Of a stretch of 64,000 nucleotides of DNA, positions 45,751 to 55,665 are shown one piece after another. How positions within the stretch are numbered: position 1 is the stretch's first letter; every line of letters starts with the position of its first letter. The notes under the pieces were generated by a model that saw only the letters and a program-made list of their open reading frames with translations, did no database searches and had not been told where the DNA came from. The position numbers and the translations under genes were made by a program. Source of the DNA: Cladorrhinum sp. PSN259 (Eukaryota; Ascomycota; Sordariomycetes; Sordariales; Podosporaceae); the NCBI GenBank assembly GCA_033725935.1, contig MU867115.1, positions 62,001 through 126,000 of the forward strand, read 5' to 3'.

Positions 45751-48700
45751 AGAAAGAAAAAAAAAGAAGAAGAAAAGAAACTGTTTTGTGGAAAGACCTA
45801 CTCTCTGGTGACATCAATTTGGAATGTCGAATTTTTCAGGGAAATCGACTCTCTCTTGACCATATACCTCATCAAATTGTCAAGATAGCTTTTCAAATCC
45901 TCTTCGACATCCTTGACGTAATGGTTCAGCGTATGGCCACTGATTCCAGGCGCATGCTGCTTTGGGTCCAAAACGTCTCTCACCGCCGGCGGCAAGTTCG
46001 CTTTGTAGTAGTATGCCGGGTTCGTGAAGTTCTTGCTCTGCTCTCCCTCCAAGACGATGGAGATGTCGTGGAATTTGTCGAGATACTTTGGCTTCTCGGG
46101 TTTCCGCACCGGTACCGCAACGACGGGGTCGTCTGCCTTCTTCCCTGCCGTCTCGAGAAATTTATCGCCGTAGCCTTGAGCCTCTGCGTAAATGGCGTTT
46201 TGCTTGGCCGTGTAGAAGGGATGGAAGAATCGGATCGTGTCGGGCGGGAACCATCCAGGGAACGCACGCTGGATCAGGCGGTGGAAGACTGAGCTCTTGC
46301 AGATCTCATTGTTTGGTGTGACCTCCTTCATGCCCCACGAGGTCAGCGAGTTGGTGTTCCAGTCGACCGTGTAGAAACGATCGGAGCGCACGAGCGTGAT
46401 GGCGTCCGAGAAGATGGCAGCCCAGAGCGCGGAGCTCGTCTCGGACGGGCCGGGGTCCAATCCCATGCGTTCGTCTGATTCGCAGAAGATGCCCGGATAC
46501 AGCTCTATCTTGTCGGGATGCTCATAGAGATCTCGGAGCGCGTTCTGGATCTCGGGGTTCTTTGTCACGCTCTCGAACGTCTGGTGCCTCGGCAGCCCGA
46601 AGAAGTCTCTAAAGTCGTTCAGCGTGCCGACTTCCCATTTGCGCCCCTGTAGGATGCCCATTATCTCGACCGCCTTGAGACACTTGGGAACGTTGCGAGG
46701 GCCAAAGTTGGATATGGGATCGTCCATTGCCAGGGTGAGTTCTTTCAGCATCTGGCGGTCGTCGAAAAGGTTCGTGATGGCATTTCGCTTAAATAGCTTG
46801 GATTCTTTGTTCCCGCCCTCCCCATTCGCAGGTGCCGGCGTGGGTGGATCTGGAATACCAAACTCGACTTGCCATGGCTCAGGCCCCTTTTTGCCATGCT
46901 TCTTGTCCTCGGCTGACTTTTTCTGGATTGCCGCCATCGTCTGGAGGAACTCTGGGAGCGATGTGTTTCTTGGATCCCGGAATCCCATGGCGTTCTTCAT
47001 AAAGTCCTCGGTGTACGCCTCATCCTTGAGAGAGATGGCGCAGTGGAAGCGGTACAGAAGATTGAACTCGACCGTGACCTGGTTGCCGATGCCGCGGCTC
47101 GTCTTCTTTTGGTCAAAATCGGCGCGAGGATCAAGGGTGAAGTTGGTGTCGAACTGGTGGAATCCCATCAGCGCTCGCAGATAGTCGTGCACCGAGATCT
47201 GGATGTACATGCCGCAGGTGATGAGGCGAGCTGTGTTGAAGAGGTCATCGTCCAGCTTGTCCCAAGCGGCCTGCCAGGCAACCTCAAACTCGGCGCACTT
47301 GGTCTCGAAATCTTGAAGCTTGTTGTGACCTTCCCGGTCATCCGCGAGCTTCAGCTTTTCTTTCTCGATGAGACTGTTGAGCTGCTCCGTCAATCCCTTG
47401 AGCTCTAGGTTCACCTCCGACTTCTCGAACGCGTCCAGCGCATCACGAGCCTGTTGCATTTTATGCTCTGCCTCTTCTCGTTCTTTTGTTTCTTGAGGGG
47501 TTTCTTGCGGCAGCCTTGGAGGCGGTTCCGGTGCTTCCCGAGGCCTTTCTGCTTGAGCCTGTCTCCACACCTTCTCATACCGATCGAACAGCTTGCGGAC
47601 ATCGGCGTCAACGCAACCAGGGACAATTTCCTTGATCAAACAGACCAACTTCGTCTTGATGTACTTTTCCGGAACTTTGAACCGGCCGTTCTCGTTGATC
47701 CGAAGCAGCTGTCTTGCAGCGTAATTGTGGTATCGATTGTACATAACCAGCATGATGCAGACGCCGGGCGGCTGCCTCAACAATCGGTCTTCTGCAAACG
47801 TGTCGGGTTTGAGAAGGCCGAGCTTGTACTTGTCGTCGCGAACCTTGCGCTGCATCTCGGTGGTAAAGCCGTAGAGGGGAGACAGGTCGAGGTAGGATGA
47901 GCTGTCCGAGATGTTCTTGTCGCTGTCGTTGGTTCTGAAGATGTCGTGGATGATGATGGTTGCGTGATAGATTAGCATGGCAGAAAGTCCCGATTCGCTC
48001 TTCCGGCCACCGTCCTCTCTCGCCATAAGCTTGTCAAAGAGCTCGGAAGGGTCGGGGAGAGCGCCGAGCATAGCTGTTTTTGACGGCACTGTTTTGGCGT
48101 ACGGGGCACCCGCCTGACCCAGATGCGGGTTGATGGCGCTGTTGAACTTGCCGTCGACAGTTCGGTATTGGAAGGCATCGCCGAGGTACGTCAAGGGTGC
48201 TGTTCAAAGTCAGAATTATGACCTCGGTCTCATGGCCCTTGATGGATACGCGCAAACTTACGGTGCAACATCTTGTCGTACTTCTCTTTGACATTACCAT
48301 TGATGAACTGGTTCCGCGCGACGCTGTAATCGGAAAGACTGCCGGCAATCTGTGCAAGATCTTGCCCCTACGCTCAACGTCAGTGAAACAGCCTGCCGAG
48401 CGTGACCCTTCTCGCAGCTTACGTTAAGTCCACCGCCCGTGGTGTATCCATAGACGGCCCGCGCCAGCGCTGGCCAGTTGCTGGGCTGAAAGATTGCCTT
48501 GGCATCTCCCCACGAGCCAATTTGGGGAACAATTGTATTCTGTTGTAGGTCGTCAGCAGCAAGACTCGGAAAAAATCAAAACAATAAAATAATAATAAAC
48601 TCAACAGCCTCTCACTTACCCCGATGAGGTGATCGCCGTGGAACTTTGCGTATTTCTCTTCATTTTGTTTGTTTCTGAGTTGCAAGGTGAGTTGCAGCAG

Positions 48701-48754
48701 ATCGGCATCTCGCTTGCTCATGGCCTCCTTCTTTGCTGCATGATTATCACTCAT
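43885..48754 (-). CDS. Ppo/LDS-type fatty acid heme dioxygenase fused to a P450-like domain
   Basis: Seven exons (48754-48620, 48539-48423, 48367-48262, 48199-45802, 45453-45033, 44977-44684, 44592-43885) join in phase to 1392 residues. The N-terminal animal-peroxidase domain keeps the distal-heme motif I-I-I-H204-D and the catalytic Tyr502 and proximal His505 in Y-R-F-H. This is the hallmark of linoleate diol synthases and psi-producing oxygenases, which make hydroperoxy fatty acids (oxylipins). Two oddities stand out. About 110 residues of charged, Gln/Glu-rich coiled coil (about 312-425) are inserted before the D-D-L-F-N-T-A-R helix. The C-terminal P450 domain has no cysteine where the heme-thiolate ligand belongs (around V-F-S-P-R-H-F-A-T) and no clear ExxR. 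So dioxygenation is expected but isomerase activity is not. Intron 45454-45801 contains an assembly artefact. Confidence 0.82.
45454..45801. other. Misassembled intron: gap plus duplicated low-quality flank
   Basis: Ten N (45595-45604) lie in the intron. On their right, 45605-45722 is a noisy copy of 45395-45510 in the same order, for example cgccgaagcc, gttccccccaac and ggttcc blocks. Both copies end at a homopolymer (G run 45509-45534, C run 45721-45740). Two contig ends that overlap were probably placed side by side. The true intron is likely much shorter. Confidence 0.8.
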
Positions 48755-49774
48755 GATGACGGTGGGTATCAAACCAAGTCGCGATCAAAACCAATGCGTT
48801 TATTTGATCCTTCTGTTGAATCCCACCGTTCTTTTGCTGGCGCTTTATCCCTTTTTTCACCTGGCATTTCTCACACTCATTGGAGTACATTGCTTCTTCA
48901 AACAGTCCAGACAGCTGCATACAGTGATCAGTACTAACCGCTGTATGCAGCTCGTTTATTGTCGTACATGTACATATGCCGCTATTGCCGAGCATATTGT
49001 GCGTGTTTAGCACGGTTTTGGCCCAATTCCCGTTCCGCGGTTGGGCTGAAGATGCTACATGCGCCACAACCGTTATTGACTGTCGCTGGTTGGAGCAGCC
49101 AGCTATCTACTCCTGCACCCGTTGTCTAGGCTCGTCGGGAAACCCCTTGGACGGGTCTAGACACGATGCGCGACGACCAAAACGGAATGCCCAGACCACT
49201 ATGAAAGAAAGCTGAAAGCTGCACACAGGAATGGCCCCGCGTTGTCACATTTCTATTTGCCCCCATTTCCCATATCACCCACTCATGAGCCACTGCACCT
49301 TGATGAAGCCCCCGGCGGGGCTGCCTGAACGTAACCTTTGCGGTTATTGCTGCGGGTCGGCCATCTTGCTCTAATAACATTAGCACACGTAGATAGGGTT
49401 TGTTGCCGGCCACCATCTTGGGGCCAGAACCATGCATGAAACGATGCGGGGAACGGCCCACACAGCAAATCTTGGGTTCTGTTCCTGCTTCATTGGAAAT
49501 GTGTAGAGGTCCAGTGGACGCCACACCCGCGTCCCTACACTAGAGCGGTGCCTAATTGGGTCCCGGCCTGGCAGATACCAGTGTCTTGTCGCGGCAGTTG
49601 GGTGGAGGGGTCCACCCCGTGAATTCTTCTTCATGCGACGACCCCTCTGATCATGCACCGTGGTTGCTATTCCCATCTCAAGCAGCCCTGGGCAGACAGC
49701 ATCTTCTCTTCCCCAAACCTTGAACTTCTCGTTTCTCACCTCTCCACAAGTCCTTCTTCGCCCTCTCTGCCACA
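48755..49774. promoter_or_regulatory. Shared divergent promoter of dioxygenase and peroxidase genes
   Basis: 1.02 kb separate the two start codons, head to head. No other gene is visible. A ~16-nt repeat (actgcatacagtgatcagtac and its neighbour) near 48915-48950 forms a partial palindrome, gctgcatacagtgatcagtactaaccgctgtatgcagc in outline, with 11-nt arms. It could be a regulator site. Confidence 0.45.
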
Positions 49775-50572
49775 ATGTCGTCCTCTTTGGCTATCGGAGA
49801 ATACCAAAGGGAAGGCAAAACGGCGAGCAGGAGTCCCTGTCCCGTCGTCAACGCTCTTGCCAACCATGGCTACATCAAACGGGACGGACGCAAGATTTAC
49901 ATGAACGAGCTCAATGCCTCAATGAGGCACGTCGGCATGAGCCCGCTCCTCGGCTCCGTCTTTGCCATACCGACCTATTTCGAGTATCACAACCCGGCCT
50001 TGGCGTACAGGAAGAAGCCCGTCAGCACCTGGCAGAGAGTCTGGTCCCTCATCAAGAACCCTTATTCCTACTTTGACTTTTTTGGTTGCTGGAATCGCAC
50101 CAAGTCCGACAAGGGGAGAAAGTATCTCGACCTTGTCGACCTCGCCTCCCACGGCGCCATCGAGCACGACGTCTCCCTGTCGCGTCGAGACATTGGACAA
50201 AAACAGGGCAACAACGATCCCCAACCGGATTTGATTGAAGACATGTTGCAGTACTCTTCTGACGGCGAGTACCTCACCATCGAGGAACTCGGCATTTTCA
50301 TTCAAGCCCGCATCAAGCGCCAGCTCGTCGACAATCCAGAATTGGTCTATGGACCGGCTGAACATCAAGTGAACTGCGGCCAAATCGCGTTGATGATGGG
50401 CTGCTTTGGGGATGGAACAAAGATCCCCGTCAAGTACGTCAGGGCCCTCTTCGAGGAGGAGAGACTGCCAATCAAGGAAGGTTGGAAGAGGAGGTTCTGG
50501 TGGACCATGGGGCTTTCCGAGTTCTTTGGTGCTGTACGGAAGATGGTCAAAGCAGTGGGTTTGCAATTTTAA
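49775..50572 (+). CDS. Heme-thiolate peroxidase (chloroperoxidase/unspecific peroxygenase family)
   Basis: A single exon gives 265 residues. The family's two landmarks are present: P21-C22-P23, with Cys22 as proximal heme ligand, and E130-H131-D132-V-S, with Glu130 as the acid-base catalyst. These enzymes use peroxide to oxygenate or halogenate organic substrates, including fatty acids. There is no signal peptide, so unlike secreted chloroperoxidase it should be intracellular, like the short Aspergillus StcC-type proteins. It starts 1 kb from, and is divergent to, a dioxygenase whose products are lipid hydroperoxides, so coordinated expression and substrate coupling are plausible but inferred. 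Confidence 0.88.
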   Translation: MSSSLAIGEYQREGKTASRSPCPVVNALANHGYIKRDGRKIYMNELNASMRHVGMSPLLGSVFAIPTYFEYHNPALAYRKKPVSTWQRVWSLIKNPYSYFDFFGCWNRTKSDKGRKYLDLVDLASHGAIEHDVSLSRRDIGQKQGNNDPQPDLIEDMLQYSSDGEYLTIEELGIFIQARIKRQLVDNPELVYGPAEHQVNCGQIALMMGCFGDGTKIPVKYVRALFEEERLPIKEGWKRRFWWTMGLSEFFGAVRKMVKAVGLQF

Positions 50573-51584
50573 ATTTTAGCTGGCTGTATTTGGGTCTTTC
50601 CTTTTGTCTGTGAGAAGATGGACAGTGTCTTGTTAGATAGATTAACTGGCAGTCCGCGTAATAATTTTACGAAATATTTCGTGTTCTGTTTTATCTGCTC
50701 ATCTCTACTACAATACCTATTTTCATGCCCAATATGGTCTAGAAGAACTCGTGACGTACATGTGCAGTGTTTTCTGGCCATTTACTGACTGCACTTGCTA
50801 CATACCTGATACCACCACACCATGCCGAGTTGGGTACCTGAACAGCCCCACACGATTTTGTCTGGAGAGAATCTCCGAGTCTCAGCAGCAAATCGGCCCA
50901 CATTCCCCGCTGTGGAGTAATTGGTGGCAATGGGCCCGAAGCCCAATAAGGTAGGACCCCCACAATCTGTGGCTAGGTAACTTCCGTCGTTTTGCACAAG
51001 AAGGAACCAATAGTTTGAAGGGTCTAGAGAACTTGTTCGTTTTCCTGGCTTCCATTGTGGGCGGCACACGCGGTAGACGGCAGATTTCCTTATGCCAGTG
51101 GTCGTACCAGGAAATTATCAAGCCTGAGGCGGCACAAGAAATCTTGTCCACGGCGTGTGGGCGGATGCGTTGTCTCCAGCTCTTGGCTTGCTTCGGGTGA
51201 CCCGCGGTGGCTTGCATCATGCAAGCAGAAACTCCCAAAGGGTAAAGGTTGGGCTGCCCATCGAGAACTGAGCTCTTCGCAGGTCCACGCCAAAAAATCG
51301 ATATATGGCGGCGTGCAATTTCGCTGATTGTGCGATTTCGAGACGGGAATGATCCACAGCTGAAGATTTCCGGTTGTTTTTCAAGGCTAGCATCCCTACC
51401 GCAGCTTCCTCCTTCTTTATTCTTGTCAAACGCGGGTTTCGTCACCTACCTTATCCCCCGTATCTACCTTGGTCAACCCTCTTGTCGACTAAACGGCTCC
51501 CCGTCCTGCTCATCTCAAAAACCATTTCAGGGACGTCGATTTGCTCAAAAAGCCAATTCATCCTATAATTACCTTACGACCGCC
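50573..51584. other. Intergenic between peroxidase and DUF1772 genes
   Basis: No gene is supported. A minus-strand frame near 50782-51069 begins at GTG and lacks motifs. The open frame of the next gene extends upstream of its ATG through this region but is taken as leader. Confidence 0.35.
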
Positions 51585-52106
51585 ATGTCTTCACTCCATC
51601 CCTACCTCCCCGCCCTCAAAGGCATCGCAATTGCCGGCAGCTTCATCAATGGCGGTACCATGACATCAGGCTACCGCCTGCTGCCTGCAATTTACCCAAC
51701 GGTGCCAAAGTCGTCCAGGGATGCTGCGAAGCAGTGGGAATACTTTTACTGGTCCATGTCTGCCACGGTGCCGTGGGTTGACTTGGCAACCTTCATCGTC
51801 ATCGGCACCCTCGGCTACGTCGAATACCGGGAGAACAGAGCCGGCCTGCCTTGGAAGATTTGGGCCTCGGCGGCGGGCATTATGCCTATCGGCTGGGTGT
51901 GGGTGAGAAAGGTGATGCTGGTGCCATCTAACAAGCTGCTGGCCATTGCCCACCCCCCTTCTGGCGAGTCGGAGTCCAAAAATTCCCGCCACAACGCCCA
52001 AAAAACGCTAGACCTGTTACAGGACTTCAATGCGCAGATGAGCTGCAGGATGATGTTCCCATGGGTCGTTGGCGGGCTTGCTTTGTGGACTTCCTTGGGT
52101 TTTTAG
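51585..52106 (+). CDS. DUF1772 / anthrone-oxygenase-like membrane protein
   Basis: A single exon gives 173 residues from the ATG at 51585, the first that begins the conserved family start. The same frame is open 336 nt upstream but only from a TTG. There are four hydrophobic segments: near residues 6-25 (A-L-K-G-I-A-I-A-G), 55-75 (W-V-D-L-A-T-F-I-V-I-G), 85-105 (I-W-A-S-A-A-G-I-M-P-I-G-W), and the C-terminal W-V-V-G-G-L-A-L-W. The L-L-Q-D-F-N-x-x-x-S-C-R block before the last helix matches the conserved region of the family (PF08592). Known members oxidise anthrones to anthraquinones in polyketide clusters, and many are uncharacterised. It lies next to the heme-thiolate peroxidase on the same strand. 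Confidence 0.75.
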   Translation: MSSLHPYLPALKGIAIAGSFINGGTMTSGYRLLPAIYPTVPKSSRDAAKQWEYFYWSMSATVPWVDLATFIVIGTLGYVEYRENRAGLPWKIWASAAGIMPIGWVWVRKVMLVPSNKLLAIAHPPSGESESKNSRHNAQKTLDLLQDFNAQMSCRMMFPWVVGGLALWTSLGF

Positions 52107-52449
52107 AGCAGTACATATGAAGAAAAAAAAAATTGAAAAAAAGGAGAGTCGGGTTATTTTCTTGGAGCAAAGGGGGGTTTGTTTCATAAACAGGACTTGG
52201 CGCCAATACCCTACGGGGGTGGAGGCACTCCGGATTCAGGACTAGTCTAGGATACCTAGTTTACCTTCTAATCGCCTGCACTCAACCCACCTTGGTACAT
52301 TTACTTTGCCTCAAAGCAGTGCACGTGTACCATCAGTATCTTAGTGATCCTCCTCGAAGACATATATGTCTAGCACACGCGAGCAACTTGAACGCGTTAT
52401 CGTCAGCCAGCCTAAGCAGCTCCGTGATCAAAGTCCAGGTCTTTGCCGC
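52107..52449. other. Short intergenic region
   Basis: 3' flanks of the DUF1772 gene and the MFS pseudogene. An A-rich stretch lies at 52120-52145. No gene. Confidence 0.4.
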
Positions 52450-53036
52450 GATGTCTGCCGGCAGCCCTTCCCGTTCGAGCTCAGCGACATCGCATTCTGA
52501 AATGCAGAGCCATCGACGCCGACACTCAGAGCCATGCCGAACTAGCGCAGAAAACTATACATGGCTGCAGCAATGCCCTCCTCACCATCCTTGCAATGGC
52601 TTGTGTAGCGAAAATTCTGCGCGTTAACGATAGCGCCGTAGCCAAAGCCAAGAATCACGAGGGTAGCCGCCCACAAAATAGGAGTAGTGTCAAAATCCCA
52701 TAGGAGAGTGATACCAGACGCGAGGGTTGTCAGGAACCAGCCGGCCCGGCCAAGCTGTTTGCCGAGCAACAGACGATTGTCCCAGAGTGAAGAAGCCGAG
52801 GGACATGACGAGACAGATCGTTCGTCCGAAAATGTCGCTCAAGGAAGCGATTAAAGGTATTGTGACAGCATTAGTAAGGAGATACGTGGTACCGACCCAG
52901 AAGCCTTGGGTGGCATTGTAGTTCAGGTCGCTAACAATGGCCTATTTCTCTCCAAGACAAAATTCTCGCAGATAAAAAACTGTGGACTTACACTGAGAGA
53001 TATTACGAGTACACGTGCAGGCATCGAGCGCAACCA
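52450..53036 (-). pseudogene. MFS transporter pseudogene (DHA-type, internal deletion)
   Basis: Near 53020 the sequence reads V-A-L-D-A, the conserved beginning of helix 1 in 14-TM drug:H+ antiporters. After an intron-like gap comes a clear helix 2/3 region (A-I-V-S-D-L-N-Y, G-T-T-Y-L-L-T-N-A, then I-F-G-R-T, the MFS motif A). It joins abruptly, in another frame, near 52780-52790 to a late-helix region (L-V-I-L-G-F-G-Y-G, A-A-A-M-Y-S-F-L-R). A TAG at 52542-52544 stands where Q or S is expected before F-G-M-A-L. Most of the protein's middle is missing. It is probably the dead exporter of the neighbouring oxidative locus. Confidence 0.75.
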
Positions 53037-53577
53037 TCAATAATAAAGCCGACAGGTCAGCACTAAAGCATCACTGGCCCACTCGAAAAGACGAAAATCA
53101 TCAGATTCTTTATTAACATATCGTAATTAGCTAGAACGCACATGGATTCGCGAACTCGGATCCCATCTCCTGATCCATAACCGAGGTCCCCCGCCACATG
53201 TAACCTAGAGATGTCCGCTACGGAGAGAAAAAAAATAACAAAGTAACCCACAGTACGAGATTGATCCCAGCTTTTCATTTATTTTCAGTACAAAAAAATT
53301 CGCCGAGATCCCTGAGTATGAATCCTATCACTGTTTACTTGTAACGTTGCCCCTGAATCGTACCACATCACCGCTTAGAAGTCCAAGACAAAATCAATAC
53401 TCGTATCCCCCCCACCAATCTTTACGCTTACGAAAAAAAGTATTTAAGTACACACAAAGAATCACAGATGACTGGAAATGTAGGCCACCAACAACTCCAA
53501 GTTCAGATTTCCCTCCTCATCCTTCAGCCCTCCCTCCCAACATTCAATCCGGTTAGATCATCAAACCATCTTCAAAA
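53037..53577. other. Intergenic, no gene
   Basis: This is the leader and promoter of the next small secreted protein. It is AT/CT-rich without repeats. Confidence 0.4.
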
Positions 53578-54124
53578 ATGCGCACCGCCAGCTTCCTCAA
53601 CCTCGGAGTGATCTCCCTGATCTCTCTCCTGGGAACAACAACCAACGCTCTCCCCGCCGCAGAGCAGGTGGAGTCCCTCGAAAAGAGAGCAAGCCCGGGC
53701 ATCTACCTCTGCGAGAACGCTCGCTTTCAGGGGTACTGCTACCACTTTACCACCGCGTGGGGTGTCTGCAGTAAGCTATTTCATATCACATCTATTTTCT
53801 TTCACAAAAAAAACCATGCTTGAGAGAAGACATACTAAAAAATCGTGTTTTTGCATCATAGCTACCATCACCCCCTGGTTCCCCTCGGGCGACCGTGGTG
53901 TCTCTGCCGCCGGAGCGGATTGGGGAAACTGGTGTACTCTTTACTCGTGAGTTTTTCCATAAAGATGTTTTTGTTCAAACAGCATTGTTAGTTTTGCTGA
54001 CTGTTTTTGAAGGGAGGAAAACTGTCGCGGACAGGAACTGCAGGTTTACTACCCCGGTTACGAGGACTTGGCGGTCACGTCGTGGAATGACAAGGCCAAG
54101 AGCTACAACTGTGCGGCGATCTGA
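53578..54124 (+). CDS. Small secreted beta/gamma-crystallin-like protein
   Basis: Three exons (53578-53770, 53862-53946, 54013-54124; introns 91 and 66 nt) join in phase to 129 residues. A signal peptide ending near N-A-L-P is followed by a propeptide closed by a K-R KEX2 site (S-L-E-K-R). The mature part has six cysteines and the pattern G-I-Y-L-C-E-N, G-Y-C, N-W-C-T-L-Y and a final S-Y-N-C, typical of a common fungal secreted family with a beta/gamma-crystallin-like fold. Function is unknown; members are often expressed on hosts or plant matter. Because every exon carries part of the motif, the splice sites are well supported. Confidence 0.75.
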
Positions 54125-54437
54125 GGTTACCTTCAACTATCGATGGGGTAAATTCCCGTAAAGTCTGGGTGGCTGGGTACGTACAAGAGAGTGTCTGCAT
54201 AAGGTGTCAGGGAGTGTTGCTCGCTTTGCTATACAAGTTCTGTTGGTTATGGGTAATCCGACTCGGAGATGGTCAAGGTTTATCCTGCTTTTTGTCGATG
54301 GATTTTCCTTTGGAACTTAAACTCATCTAGGCGGGTTACTAGCCCTAGATAAATTACTACCAGCGCAGGATATAGAGAGCTCCTTTTCATCCGTGTTATA
54401 AAATTGTTCTCGTGTTTTGCTTTGTCTCGTAATTTAA
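54125..54437. other. Intergenic, no gene
   Basis: 3' flank of the crystallin-like gene, with nothing recognised before the micro-retroposon. Confidence 0.4.
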
Positions 54438-54504
54438 CGGTCTTATTATATTGTTGTTAATTCTGAGCGTTATCGGGCATAACCGGAAAACGGTCTTATT
54501 ATAT
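54438..54504 (+). mobile_element. Micro-retroposon copy with 14-nt target-site duplication
   Basis: CGGTCTTATTATAT occurs at 54438-54451 and again at 54491-54504. Between them are 39 nt containing GAGCGTTATCGGGCATAACC and ending in GGAAAA. The insert matches the one at 17.65 kb (opposite strand) over ~38 nt with a few changes, while the flanking repeats differ. This defines both ends of the element and its duplicated target. Confidence 0.75.
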
Positions 54505-54704
54505 GCATCTGCCCGAATGCAGAGAAATTCTCATCACATGCGTTTCATGAGTCGCGCGCGTACATCTACCGCGACAAGAATGCTGACCACAGCTCAGATG
54601 ATACCATGCTGCAAAGTCTTTGACCAGATCAAGTAAAAAATGCCAAATATATTCGTGCTTGAAACTATATACAAGAAAGCAGAGAACAGCCTTTGGCGGG
54701 TGTG

Positions 54705-54740
54705 GGGCTCAAGTGTCCCATATATACATCACTTGAGCCC
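54705..54740. repeat. Perfect 11-bp inverted repeat (hairpin)
   Basis: GGGCTCAAGTG (54705-54715) and CACTTGAGCCC (54730-54740) are exact inverse copies around a 14-nt AT-rich loop. It lies ~145 bp beyond the stop of the GH11 gene, in its 3' flank. Confidence 0.85.
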
Positions 54741-54884
54741 GGGATACAAAAGGGGTAAGGTAAACAACAGCGCTATTTTTTTTTTCTCCATGAGGTGGCG
54801 GTTGTAAATTCTTCGGGAAAGGTCAGCCGGTGGACTTGGTCGCCTGAAGGGGGAAAAAAAAAAAACAAAAAAGGAAGAGACATA

Positions 54885-55595
<711 letters not shown>

Positions 55596-55657
55596 CTAGA
55601 AGACTTGTCTGAGGCTGAAGCTGTGGAAGGTTGTGATTTCACGAGCGGACGTCTGGG

Positions 55658-55665
55658 TTTATATA
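55658..55665 (-). promoter_or_regulatory. TATA box of the GH11 xylanase
   Basis: TATATAAA on the minus strand lies 84-91 nt before the xylanase ATG, a typical position for an inducible fungal secreted-enzyme gene. Confidence 0.6.

Noticed and set aside
46624..47184. 186-codon frame antisense to the dioxygenase
   Set aside because: Fully contained in a confirmed catalytic exon on the other strand; composition is what an antisense shadow gives.
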